Assembly (NCBI GenBank): GCA_900467685.1
Contig: UBQX01000023.1
Coordinates: 1 to 51,564, forward strand
Direction of reading: 5' to 3'
DNA: 51,564 nucleotides
From: Hyphomicrobiales bacterium
Lineage (GTDB): Bacteria; Pseudomonadota; Alphaproteobacteria; Rhizobiales; Rhizobiaceae
The position numbers and the translations under genes were made by a program. Below are positions 1 to 9,598 of this stretch, in pieces; the first letter of the stretch is position 1, and each line of letters opens with the position of its first letter. The notes below the pieces were generated by a model that saw only the letters and a list, made by a program, of their open reading frames with translations, was not told the DNA's origin and searched no databases.

Positions 1-134
1 CACATACCTAGCGACAGGTAGACTGGCAGCCAAGCAAGTCGCGCTTGGGCGTGAACTCACAGTGGGGTACGCGCTATACCGAACTGCGACTTTTGAAACG
101 TGGCAGGATGTTGAAGATGGAAAGGACATCCTGA

Positions 135-389
135 ATGAAGACCCGATACAGCCACCTCACCCTAGCTGACCGGCGTCAGATCGAACGCTGGCGATTGATG
201 AAGATGAGCGCGACGATTATCGAGGCGCTGCGTGCCTTGCCCCTGGCCGCGCACCGCTCGGTTGCCTTCGATCGCGGCTCGGAATTCGTCGACTGGCCAC
301 ACCTGCAGACCGAGCTTGGCGCTCGCAACGATCTGGCCTTTTTGCGCGGCCGGATCAGTGCAACGATGGCTTTTACCCATTGTCTCTAA
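135..389 (+). pseudogene. IS30-family transposase remnant
   Basis: The 84-codon frame begins with the typical N-terminus of IS30 transposases (YSHLTLADRRQIERWR). After about 28 residues it jumps directly to a piece of the catalytic core (AHRSVAFDRGSEFVDWPHLQ), which normally lies about 200 residues further on. The helix-turn-helix region, the first catalytic Asp and the C-terminal Glu region are missing, and the tail (from about residue 64) looks unrelated. This is an internally deleted, inactive copy. It marks past insertion-sequence activity at the left edge of the accessory region. No terminal inverted repeats could be identified with confidence. Confidence 0.75.
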
Positions 390-421
390 GCCGTCTCGGC
401 GGACATGGTGGAGCCTGAAGC

Positions 422-883
422 CTAGATCGGCAGAACATCCTCGTTCTTCACCACTTCCAGTATCACCGAGCTCTGCATCTCCCGGACGCCGGGCAGGCTG
501 ACCAGCTTGCTTTGCAGCAGATGCTGATAATGCTCGATGTCGCGCACGACGACGCGCAGGAGAAAGTCGAAATCGCCCAGCACCAGAAGCGCGATCTGGA
601 TTTCCGGGATCGCGCGCACTGCCCGCTTGAACCGCTCCAGCCCCTCGGGTTCGTGCCCCTGCAGCTTGATCCGCACGATGACGATCGTGTTGAAGCCGAG
701 GCTTTTCGGATCAAGGATCGTTCTTTTGCCCTTGATCACGCCGGCCTCTTCCAGCGCCGCAAGCCGTCTCGAGCAGGGCGATTGGGACAGCCCTGCGCGT
801 TCGGCAACTTCCGTCACCGTGAGATTACCGTCGGCTTGCACCGCGCGCAGGATACGCAAATCGGTTTCGTCGATTTTCGGCAT
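422..883 (-). CDS. bkdR: Lrp/AsnC-family regulator, BkdR-like
   Basis: A 153-residue Lrp/AsnC regulator. The N-terminal winged helix-turn-helix (LTVTEVAERAGLSQSPCSRRL, about residues 22-42) is followed by the RAM ligand-binding domain (VLGDFDFLLRVVVRD). The ATG at 883 is chosen because AAAGGAGA precedes it and the protein then opens with the usual MPKIDETDLRIL; an in-frame upstream extension to 955 has no ribosome site. It is divergent from the branched-chain 2-oxoacid dehydrogenase operon, the same arrangement as Pseudomonas BkdR, which senses branched-chain amino acids and activates bkd. The role as activator of the 1017-6020 operon is inferred from family and position. Confidence 0.87.
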   Translation of the reverse strand: MPKIDETDLRILRAVQADGNLTVTEVAERAGLSQSPCSRRLAALEEAGVIKGKRTILDPKSLGFNTIVIVRIKLQGHEPEGLERFKRAVRAIPEIQIALLVLGDFDFLLRVVVRDIEHYQHLLQSKLVSLPGVREMQSSVILEVVKNEDVLPI

Positions 884-909
884 GAAAAAATCTCCTTTTA
901 GGCAATTAT

Positions 910-924
910 TGGCTGAGTCAGCCA
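910..924. promoter_or_regulatory. Palindrome in the bkdR/bkd divergent promoter
   Basis: TGGCTGA-G-TCAGCCA is a perfect 7+1+7 dyad, 27 bp upstream of the bkdR start. It is a candidate Lrp/AsnC binding site. A second inverted repeat, CTAGAC-N9-GTCTAG, lies at 977-997 directly before the bkd ribosome site and could be a second operator or a leader hairpin. Confidence 0.5.
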
Positions 925-1016
925 GTTTAAAAGCGCAATCGAGGTCAGAAAGCAAATCCTATCTTCTGTAACACCGCTAGACTTCAACGATGTCTAGGCT
1001 AGGGAGGAGAAAGGCC

Positions 1017-2330
1017 GTGGCTGATATCTCGATCACAACAAAGGGCGCGCGTGAAGCGTCCGAGGACGAAAGCGGTGCGATGCATACGGCGGGTGACATC
1101 ACGCGCATCCGACTGCAGTTTCCGCATCCGCCGGCGCGACCCGACCAGCCGGCCGACTTTTCGGCCATTACGGTCCCCGAGGCTGGAATATTGCCGGTGC
1201 CGCCCCTGGATATCGAAGCTGGCGGCTGCCGCGACCTCGCCCTCGGGATGGTGCGCGTCCTTGATGACAACAATCAGCCCGTCGGACCCTGGGCGGATTA
1301 TCTCGGAGACCTCTCCGCCGACCGCCTTCGGCAGGGTCTGCGTGACATGCTGAAGATGCGCGCCATCGACCGGCGCATGCTGAATGCGCAGCGGCAGGGC
1401 AAGACGTCGTTTTATCTGCAATGCACCGGCGAGGAAGCCATCGGCTGCTGCTTCCAGCGCGAGCTCTCGCAGGGCGACATGAACTTCCCGACCTATCGCC
1501 AGCAGACGCTTCTCGTCGCGGCGGATTATCCGCTGGAGCAGATGATGGGCCAGCTCTATTCCAACGCGCTCGATCCGCTGAAAGGCCGGCAATTGCCGAT
1601 CATGCATTCGGCGCGGGACTACGGTTTCTTCTCCATCTCGGGCAACCTCGGCACCCAATATGTCCAGGCCGTGGGCTGGGCCATGGCAGCGGCGCTGACA
1701 GGAACGGGCAAGATCGCCGCCGGCTGGATCGGCGATGGCGCCACGGCCTCGAACGACTTCCACAGTGCGCTGCTCACCGCCTCGGTCTATGTGCCTCCCG
1801 TCGTCCTCAACGTCGTCAACAACCAGTGGGCCATTTCGACCTATACCGGCATCGCAGCCGGCAAGAGCGAGACCTATGCAGCCCGCGCGCTGGGCTACGG
1901 CATTCCGGCGATCCGCGTCGATGGCAACGACTATCTGGCCGTGATGGCGGTTTCGCGCTGGGCGATTGCGCGGGCGCGGCAGGGCCAAGGGCCGGTTCTC
2001 ATCGAGTGGTTCACCTATCGCGCTGCCGCGCATTCGACCTCCGACGATCCCAGCGCCTATCGCCCGCGTGACGAGGCCCGAGCCTGGCCGCTCGGCGATC
2101 CTGTGGAACGCCTCAAGGCACACCTGATCGCGCGCGGCGACTGGTCGGAGGAGCGGCAGGTGCAGGCCGAGGCCGAAATCCTGGACGAGGTGAACGCCGT
2201 CCAGAAGGCGGTAGAAGCGCATGGCACATTCGTCGATCCGCAGCCGATCTCGCCCGCAGAAATTTTCCTCAACGTTTACGCCGACATGCCGGAGCATCTG
2301 CGCCGGCAGCGCCAGGAGACGGGATACTGA
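1017..2330 (+). CDS. bkdA1: Branched-chain 2-oxoacid dehydrogenase E1 alpha
   Basis: Thiamine-diphosphate-dependent decarboxylase subunit of the branched-chain 2-oxoacid dehydrogenase complex (valine, leucine and isoleucine catabolism; cytoplasm). The sequence closely follows Pseudomonas BkdA1: the N-terminal FPHPPARPDQPADFS segment, QCTGEEAIG, FPTYRQQ, DPLKGRQLPIM, the ThDP motif GDGATASNDFHSAL...VVNNQWAIST, and YRAAAHSTSDDPSAYRP. The start is taken as GTG at 1017 because a strong GGGAGGAG lies seven bases upstream. The in-frame ATG at 990 has no ribosome site, and the ATG at 1080 would match the BkdA1 N-terminus more exactly but has only a weak one. First gene of a four-gene operon. Confidence 0.93.
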   Translation: MADISITTKGAREASEDESGAMHTAGDITRIRLQFPHPPARPDQPADFSAITVPEAGILPVPPLDIEAGGCRDLALGMVRVLDDNNQPVGPWADYLGDLSADRLRQGLRDMLKMRAIDRRMLNAQRQGKTSFYLQCTGEEAIGCCFQRELSQGDMNFPTYRQQTLLVAADYPLEQMMGQLYSNALDPLKGRQLPIMHSARDYGFFSISGNLGTQYVQAVGWAMAAALTGTGKIAAGWIGDGATASNDFHSALLTASVYVPPVVLNVVNNQWAISTYTGIAAGKSETYAARALGYGIPAIRVDGNDYLAVMAVSRWAIARARQGQGPVLIEWFTYRAAAHSTSDDPSAYRPRDEARAWPLGDPVERLKAHLIARGDWSEERQVQAEAEILDEVNAVQKAVEAHGTFVDPQPISPAEIFLNVYADMPEHLRRQRQETGY

Positions 2331-2331
2331 C

Positions 2332-3345
2332 ATGGCGCGCATGACAATGATCGAGGCGCTGCGCAGCGCCATGGACGTGAAGCTGGCCGATGACCCTTCC
2401 GTCATCGTGTTCGGCGAGGATGTCGGCTATTTCGGCGGCGTCTTCCGCTGCACCGCCGGCCTTCAGGCCCGCTACGGCGAGGAGCGGGTCTTCGACACCC
2501 CGATCAACGAGAGCGCCATCGTCGGCATGGCGGTCGGCATGGCGGCACAGGGCATGCGGCCCTGTGTCGAAATCCAGTTCGCCGACTATGTCTTTCCGGC
2601 CTATGACCAGATCACGCAGGAAGCGGCGCGGCTCAGGCATCGGTCCAACGGGCAGTTCACCTGCCCGCTCGTGGTGCGCATGCCGACCGGCGGCGGCATT
2701 TTCGGCGGCCAGACGCATAGCCAGAGCCCCGAGGCGCTGTTTACCCATGTCGCGGGCCTGAAAGTGGTCATCCCGTCCAACCCTTACGACGCCAAGGGCC
2801 TGCTGATCGCGGCCATCGAAGACCCCGACCCGGTGATCTTTCTGGAGCCGAAACGCATTTATAACGGTCCCTTTGCCGGCGATCCGCATGGCAAGTCGGT
2901 GCCGTGGTCGGCGCATCCGGCGGGCGAGGTGCCGGAGGGACATTACAGCGTTCCGCTCGGCACGGCCTCGGTCTGCCGGGAGGGCTCGGCCGTGACCGTG
3001 CTGGCTTACGGTACGATGGTGCATGTGGCGCAGGCGACCGTGGACCGGATGGGCGTCGATGCGGAAATCATCGACCTGCGCACACTGCTGCCGCTCGATC
3101 TCGACACGATCCGTGCTTCGGTCGAAAAGACCGGCCGCTGCGTCGTCATCCACGAGGCGACCCGCACCAGCGGCTTCGGCGCGGAGCTGATCGCCGAGGT
3201 TCAGGAGGCCTGTTTCTGGCATCTGCTCGCACCCATTCTGCGTGTCGCCGGCTGGGATGCGCCTTATCCGCATGCGCAGGAATGGGATTATTTCCCCGGT
3301 CCCGACAGGATCGCCCGCGCCTTGCAACAGGTCATGGAGGCATAA
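2332..3345 (+). CDS. bkdA2: Branched-chain 2-oxoacid dehydrogenase E1 beta
   Basis: A 337-residue transketolase-like E1 beta subunit that pairs with the preceding alpha subunit to decarboxylate branched 2-oxoacids. Recognisable segments are VFGEDVGYFGGVFRCT, FDTPINESAIVGMAVGMA, FADYVFPAYDQI, RMPTGGGIFGGQTHSQSPE and the C-terminal transketolase domain (CVVIHEATRTSGFGAEL). The ATG at 2332 lies one base after the upstream stop, with CAGGAGA as ribosome site, which points to translational coupling. The length is typical for the family, and no catalytic residue appears missing. Confidence 0.94.
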   Translation: MARMTMIEALRSAMDVKLADDPSVIVFGEDVGYFGGVFRCTAGLQARYGEERVFDTPINESAIVGMAVGMAAQGMRPCVEIQFADYVFPAYDQITQEAARLRHRSNGQFTCPLVVRMPTGGGIFGGQTHSQSPEALFTHVAGLKVVIPSNPYDAKGLLIAAIEDPDPVIFLEPKRIYNGPFAGDPHGKSVPWSAHPAGEVPEGHYSVPLGTASVCREGSAVTVLAYGTMVHVAQATVDRMGVDAEIIDLRTLLPLDLDTIRASVEKTGRCVVIHEATRTSGFGAELIAEVQEACFWHLLAPILRVAGWDAPYPHAQEWDYFPGPDRIARALQQVMEA

Positions 3346-4643
3346 ATGACGGTCAGCAGCATCAGGGTCCCCGACGTCGGCGAAGGCGTCGCGGAAGTCG
3401 AAATCGTCACCTGGCACGTCAAGCCCGGCGACCCGGTCCGCGAGGACGATCTACTGGCCGATGTCATGACCGACAAGGCGACGGTCGAAATCCCGAGCCT
3501 GTTCGCCGGTACGGTCATCGAACTCGGCGGCGCCATCGGCGAAACGCTGGCCGTGGGTGGTGTGCTTTGCCGGATAGAGCATACCGGAGCGGACGCGCCT
3601 TCTGAGGCCGAGCCCGTCAAGGCTGCCGCCGATGCGCCGCAGACAACCGTGGCCGAACCCGCTCACGAGAAGGCTGCGCCGCAAGCCACACCCGCGAAGC
3701 CCGCCGGCAATGATATACCGGCCGCGCGCCCTGCCCCGGCCGGATCAGCCCGTGCTCCGCGGGCGGAAGGCGAAGCGCCACTGGCCTCCCCTGCGGTGCG
3801 CGACCGGGCGCGCCGCGCCGGGATCGACCTGCGCACCGTCGCTGGCACCGGCCCGGCGGGCCGGATCACGGATGCCGATCTCAATGCGGTTTTTGCTGCG
3901 CCGCCCGCATCTTCGTCTGGGGAGAGCACACGGCAGCGACAGGAGGGAACCGAACGCATTCCCGTCATTGGCCTTCGCCGGAAGATCGCCGACCGCATGG
4001 CGCTCGCCAATGCGCGCATCCCGCATATTACCGTGATCGAAGAGGTCGATGTCAGCGCGCTCGAAGATCTGCGCGCGGCGATGAACGAGCGGCGTGGCGA
4101 CAAACCGAAGCTCACCCTCCTGCCCTTCCTGGCGGCTGCGCTGAAGCGGGCCTTTGTCGATCACCCGGAGATGAACGCACATTATCTGGACGATGACGGC
4201 ATCATCGAACGGCACAACGCCATTCATCTCGGCATCGCAACCATGACGCCGAATGGGCTGGTTGTGCCCGTGATGCGTTATGCGGAGACGTTTGGTCTCT
4301 TCGGCGCGGCCGGCGAGATTGCCCGGCTGGCGGAGGCGGCGCGCCAGGGCAAGGCCACGCGCGAGGAGCTTTCGGGCTCGACCTTCACGATCACCTCGCT
4401 CGGACCGCTTGGGGCCATCGCGACGACGCCGATCATCAATCATCCGGAAGTTGCGATCCTTGGCGTCAATCGCATGGCCATCCGGCCGATGTGGGACGGC
4501 AGCCAGTTCGTGCCGCGGCGGATGATGAATATTTCCGCCAGCTTCGACCATCGGGTGATCGACGGCTGGAATGCCGCGACCTTTGTCCAGCGGCTGCGGA
4601 CTTTGCTGGAGACACCCGCGCTGATGTTCATGGAGGATAACGC

Positions 4644-4647
<4 letters not shown>
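3346..4647 (+). CDS. bkdB: Branched-chain 2-oxoacid dehydrogenase E2
   Basis: Dihydrolipoamide acyltransferase core of the complex, 433 residues. Order of domains: one lipoyl domain (lipoyl-lysine K44 in DKATVEIPS), a long Ala/Pro linker (about 85-145), a peripheral subunit-binding domain (SPAVRDRARRAGIDLRTVAGTG), and a C-terminal CAT-like acyltransferase domain ending in the catalytic SFDHRVIDG (H402). The ATG directly abuts the E1 beta stop codon, and the last bases overlap the E3 gene. A single lipoyl domain is normal for bacterial Bkd E2. Confidence 0.94.
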
Positions 4648-6020
<1,373 letters not shown>

Positions 6021-6050
6021 CACGCCCCCGCCGCAGCGATTGAGACCAAA

Positions 6051-6086
6051 CGATAGAGGGCCGGCGATGAAGCCGGCCCTTTATCG
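6051..6086. terminator. Bidirectional terminator between lpdV and the hydrolase gene
   Basis: A 15-bp stem, from CGATAGAGGGCCGGC to its complement across loop GATGAA, with one G-T pair. It lies between two convergent genes (stops at 6020 and 6130) and is followed by short T-rich sequence. It fits a shared rho-independent terminator. Confidence 0.75.
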
Positions 6087-6129
6087 TTTCTATCATGTCC
6101 GGCGTCAGAGACTGCCGGTCGGCACAGTC

Positions 6130-6966
6130 TCAGCCGTTGCCGACGAAGGTCGAGAGAACCTCGTTGAAACGTGCAGGGGCTTCGATGAAGGAGAAATGCG
6201 CCCCGCCTTCGTGCTCTTCGAAGATCACCAGCTTCGAACCCTTGATCTGGCCATGGATCCATTCCTGCGAGCGGAAGTTCACGTGGCTGACGCGGCCGGC
6301 GATGATGAGGGTTGGCTTGTCGATGCGGCCGAAGATGTCGCTCCAGTCGATGGAGCAATGATCGACGAAGAGATTGGCGACGTGGACGGGGGCGACGCGC
6401 AGGTTTTCCTCAAGCAGCCAGGCCTTCAGATCCGCCGGGATGTTCTTGGTGATCATTCCGTCGAGGAATGCACCGCGTGCTGCCGCACCTTCGGCACCCT
6501 TGATCTGTTCGGCAACCGCAACCATCGTTGCGGCATCGAAGAGCGCGCCGGCGTTGATCGCATCCTCCTCCGTCATGCCCGACTGACGCATCACCGTGGC
6601 CGGCTCGTCCACCAGGATGAGCTTTTCGATGAAACCGGTGCCGAAGACATCGATCATCGCCCAGATCACCGAGGCGCCCATCGACCAGCCCAGCATCGTG
6701 GCCTTCTCGATCTTCTCATGCTTCATCAGTTCCATGATATCGGCGGCAAAGCGGAAGATGCGGAAACCGCGCGTGGCGTCAGGCGACTTGCCGTGTCCGC
6801 GAAAGTCGATCGCCAGCACGCGATGGGTCGCCGAGAAGTGCTCGATCTGATGCCGGAACATCGCCGCCGACTGCGACCAGCCCGGCAGCATGACGAGCGC
6901 AGGTCCCTGCCCCTCGTCCGTGTAGGTCAGGACGGCACCATCGGATGTCGTGAAATTCTTCTGCAT
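6130..6966 (-). CDS. Alpha/beta hydrolase
   Basis: A 278-residue alpha/beta-hydrolase-fold protein. Visible are the oxyanion region VMLPGWSQS, the strand IDFRGHGKS, the nucleophile elbow GWSMGA (Ser95), a cap region, and a C-terminal GGAHFSFIEAP carrying the likely catalytic His. The ATG at 6966 follows GGGAGGAAAAG. It is probably co-transcribed with the SDR gene 65 bases upstream. Family members hydrolyse esters, lactones or C-C bonds; nothing in the sequence fixes the substrate. It lies outside the TetR-site cluster, so any link to the main pathway is uncertain. Confidence 0.8.
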   Translation of the reverse strand: MQKNFTTSDGAVLTYTDEGQGPALVMLPGWSQSAAMFRHQIEHFSATHRVLAIDFRGHGKSPDATRGFRIFRFAADIMELMKHEKIEKATMLGWSMGASVIWAMIDVFGTGFIEKLILVDEPATVMRQSGMTEEDAINAGALFDAATMVAVAEQIKGAEGAAARGAFLDGMITKNIPADLKAWLLEENLRVAPVHVANLFVDHCSIDWSDIFGRIDKPTLIIAGRVSHVNFRSQEWIHGQIKGSKLVIFEEHEGGAHFSFIEAPARFNEVLSTFVGNG

Positions 6967-7031
6967 GTCTTTTCCTCCCTTTTCTTCTGGTGCGGCCGGT
7001 CTCCCTGACCTGCCGCTGCATGCCTGTCAAA

Positions 7032-7787
7032 TCAGTGACGCATCAAGCCGCCATCGACGTTCAATGTGACGCCGGTAATGAAGCTCGCCGCATCGGAGGC
7101 CAGAAACCGGACGGCTTCGGCAATGTCTTCCGGCTCGCCGGGGCGTCCGACCGGTATGGTCGAGATGATCTGTTCTCTTTGTGCGATGGTGAGTTCCGAG
7201 GTCAGCGCCGTATCGGTCAATCCGGGGCAGATGGCGTTGCAGGTCACGCCCGACCGGCCAGCTTCGCGCGCGATGCCCTTGCTGAAGGCAATGACCGCAC
7301 CCTTCGCCGCCGCATAGCAGCTGTTGCCAAAGAGGCCGCCGCCCTGCTGCCCCGCAACCGAGGCAATGTTGATGATGCGCCCCCAGCCGGCGCTGGTCAT
7401 GGCCGGCAGAAAGGCTTTCGTCAGAAGGAAGACCGCCGTGAGATCGATCATCATGAGGCGTTGGAATTCTTCCAGTTCGACGCTTTCGATGCCGCCCCTG
7501 GAGACAATCCCGGCATTGTTCACCAGGATGTCGATGCGGCTATGCTGCAGGAATATCTCCCCAGACGCGCGCCGGATATCGTCCGGCTGGCTGAGATCCA
7601 CAGGGGCAAAGCTCGATGAACCGCCGTTCCTGACAATGCGCGCCACGGCCTGCTCGCCTGCGGCGCGGTCAACGTCGGAAATCACGACATGGGCGCCCTG
7701 CTCGGCGAGCCGTTCGGCAATCGCAAAGCCGATGCCCCGTGCAGCGCCGGTGACCACCGCCACACGTCCCTTCAGTTCTGATTGCAT
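7032..7787 (-). CDS. SDR oxidoreductase, FabG-like
   Basis: Short-chain dehydrogenase/reductase of 251 residues with the nucleotide motif TGAARGIG, NNAGIVSRGG, catalytic Ser/Tyr/Lys (INIASVAG, SCYAAAKGAV), and a standard C-terminus (TLNVDGGLMRH). Closest in form to 3-oxoacyl-ACP reductase/alcohol dehydrogenase SDRs. The start at 7787 has GGAGGAAGC in front; an upstream in-frame extension runs into the divergent promoter and is unlikely. It is transcribed before the hydrolase at 6966 and divergently from the LysR gene, which probably controls both. Confidence 0.85.
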   Translation of the reverse strand: MQSELKGRVAVVTGAARGIGFAIAERLAEQGAHVVISDVDRAAGEQAVARIVRNGGSSSFAPVDLSQPDDIRRASGEIFLQHSRIDILVNNAGIVSRGGIESVELEEFQRLMMIDLTAVFLLTKAFLPAMTSAGWGRIINIASVAGQQGGGLFGNSCYAAAKGAVIAFSKGIAREAGRSGVTCNAICPGLTDTALTSELTIAQREQIISTIPVGRPGEPEDIAEAVRFLASDAASFITGVTLNVDGGLMRH

Positions 7788-7859
7788 GCTTCCTCCGGTG
7801 GCGATAGCATCGCCAAATCCAGTCTCCTCAGAGATATGATTAGGATCGGGACCGGCGCT

Positions 7860-7882
7860 GAGCAAACGACTTGTGTTTTCTC
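7860..7882. promoter_or_regulatory. Candidate LysR box
   Basis: GAGCAAAC-N7-GTTTTCTC is an imperfect inverted repeat (one mismatch) 23 bases upstream of the LysR start, in the divergent promoter shared with the SDR gene. Its position and size suit a LysR-type regulator recognition site. Assignment is by position only. Confidence 0.35.
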
Positions 7883-7904
7883 AACCGTTAAGCGGAGCTT
7901 CACG

Positions 7905-8810
7905 ATGTCACGTCTGAGCGTGCCCTTGAGCGCACTCGAAATTTTCGCCGAGGCGGGCCAGACCTGCTCATTCAGGGTCGCGGCCGAAAACCTTGCCCTG
8001 TCGACCAGCGCGGTCAGTCAGGCTGTCCGGAAACTGGAGGAGCGCCTCGCCTGCCCGCTGTTCCTGCGCATCGGAAACGGCCTGCAGCTGACCTTGGAGG
8101 GCGAGAAGCTGCTCAAGCATGTGGTGAAGGGTTTTGATGAGATGCGCGTCGGGCTGCAGACGCTCACCGAAGCGCGCGACATGCCCATTTCCATCTCCAG
8201 CCCGCCCGGCCTTGCCAGCCAGCTTTTGCCCGTGGTCGTGCAATCGCTTCTCGCCGCCAAGATCCGCGATATCCGGATCGTGGCGGACGAGGCGCCCGAC
8301 TTCAAACGCTATCGCGACTTCGACGTCGCCATTGTGTATGGCGAGCCGGCCGCGAAGATCCACGATCTGGAACCGCTGGGGCCGGATGTCTTCACGCCGG
8401 TCTGCGCACCCAGCCTGAAGGCGCGCCTGCAGACCGTCGCAGACCTCGCCGATTGCGCGCTGATCGTCAACGAGACCAACGCGGTCACATGGACGGACTG
8501 GCTTCAGCTCAACGGGATTGAAACGACCAACGTCAACTGGCTGAGGTTCAACCGCGCCTCCCAGATCATTCCCGCCGTCCTGTCAGGATTCGGCATCGCT
8601 CTGGAATCGCTGCGCGTGCTTGCACCGCAACTGGAGAGTGGCGAACTCGTGCGCTGTGACCTTCCCGGAACGAAGGCCATCGCGCGCGACCTGACCTTCC
8701 TGCATGTCACCAATCGCTCCGATCGGATCGACAGGGTGGCAAAGGTGGCCGACCTGATCCGGGCCGAATGCATGACCAGAGGCGACGGATCCCGAGAGGC
8801 ATATGCCTAA
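7905..8810 (+). CDS. LysR-family transcriptional regulator, GcvA-like
   Basis: A 301-residue LysR regulator. The N-terminal helix-turn-helix is clear (SFRVAAENLALSTSAVSQAVRKLEERL, about residues 24-50), followed by the linker LFLRIGNGLQLTLEGEKLL and a two-lobed effector domain. GcvA-type proteins share the VSQAVRKLE pattern. The ATG at 7905 follows AGCGGAGC; the longer frame from 7782 overlaps the divergent gene. The likely target is the divergent SDR-hydrolase operon. The effector is unknown. Confidence 0.85.
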   Translation: MSRLSVPLSALEIFAEAGQTCSFRVAAENLALSTSAVSQAVRKLEERLACPLFLRIGNGLQLTLEGEKLLKHVVKGFDEMRVGLQTLTEARDMPISISSPPGLASQLLPVVVQSLLAAKIRDIRIVADEAPDFKRYRDFDVAIVYGEPAAKIHDLEPLGPDVFTPVCAPSLKARLQTVADLADCALIVNETNAVTWTDWLQLNGIETTNVNWLRFNRASQIIPAVLSGFGIALESLRVLAPQLESGELVRCDLPGTKAIARDLTFLHVTNRSDRIDRVAKVADLIRAECMTRGDGSREAYA

Positions 8811-9062
8811 CGAGCGGCGTGACGGTCGCCGTGGGGCTATGCGCACCGGCCGGCGGGATTGTCCCTATCTTTTTGAAGGGATACGAACTTTCGGCGCGAG
8901 GGAGGCACGTAATTTCACAAATCCCTTAAAGAACCATGGAACACGAACGGTTGAAAGCAGCGCATTTCGGCTCTTGGCAGGAAAGCGTTGGCGTTTGATG
9001 TGGGCATGCCGGGCTTCGGTCATGCCCCCCCGAGTAAGGGGAAGGCCAAGCTGAAGCGCGTC

Positions 9063-9090
9063 TTGACTCAATTAGATAACATGTTATCTA
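9063..9090 (+). promoter_or_regulatory. Promoter and perfect palindromic MarR operator
   Basis: TTGACT at 9063-9068 fits a -35 box, with TATCTA at 9085-9090 as -10 (16-base spacing). TAGATAACATGTTATCTA at 9073-9090 is a perfect 18-bp palindrome covering the spacer and -10. This is the usual size and placement for an autorepressing MarR dimer, so the efflux operon is predicted to be released by a ligand, probably a phenolic or aromatic acid. Confidence 0.78.
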
Positions 9091-9097
9091 TTATCGT

Positions 9098-9598
9098 ATG
9101 AACGAAATTGATCACCTCAGATTTCTCGTAACGAGTTCTATCCCTCGCGCTGAGCGCCAGTGGCGCAAGCTGGGCCGGAAGCTTGTCGAGATGCTCTGCA
9201 CTGACCGCGACTATCCGCCGGGCAGCATCTCGGAGGCGTCGCTGTTCCCGCTGATCGTGATCGGACGGCTCGGCGAAGGCGTCCGCCAGAATGCGGTTGC
9301 GGAGGAAATAGGTGTCGAGGGCCCGGCCCTCGTTCGTCTCCTCGACATGCTGGCGGAGCAGAAGCTGATCGTCCGCCGGGAGGACCCGGAAGACCGTCGC
9401 GCCAAGACCCTGTGGCTGACGAACGAAGGGCGCAGACTGCGCCAGCGTATCGAATATTACCTCACCGAAATCCGCACGCGAATGCTGCGCGACCACAGCC
9501 CGGAGGAACTGGAAGCCGCTCTGCGCGTGCTTCGAACCATTTCGAGCTGCGTCGACGACGGGGTGTTCGAGGACGTCATGACGGATGGAGCGGCCTGA
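9098..9598 (+). CDS. MarR-family regulator of the efflux operon
   Basis: A 166-residue MarR regulator with the winged-helix region (GVRQNAVAEEIGVEGPALVRLLDMLAEQ) and the wing DPEDRRAKTLWLTNEGRRL. The start codon lies eight bases after the palindromic operator. Its stop overlaps the start of the FUSC exporter in TGATG, so repressor and exporter are translationally coupled. By family and layout it represses its own operon and responds to the exported compound. SlyA/EmrR-like members next to AaeB exporters are common in Proteobacteria. Confidence 0.87.
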   Translation: MNEIDHLRFLVTSSIPRAERQWRKLGRKLVEMLCTDRDYPPGSISEASLFPLIVIGRLGEGVRQNAVAEEIGVEGPALVRLLDMLAEQKLIVRREDPEDRRAKTLWLTNEGRRLRQRIEYYLTEIRTRMLRDHSPEELEAALRVLRTISSCVDDGVFEDVMTDGAA

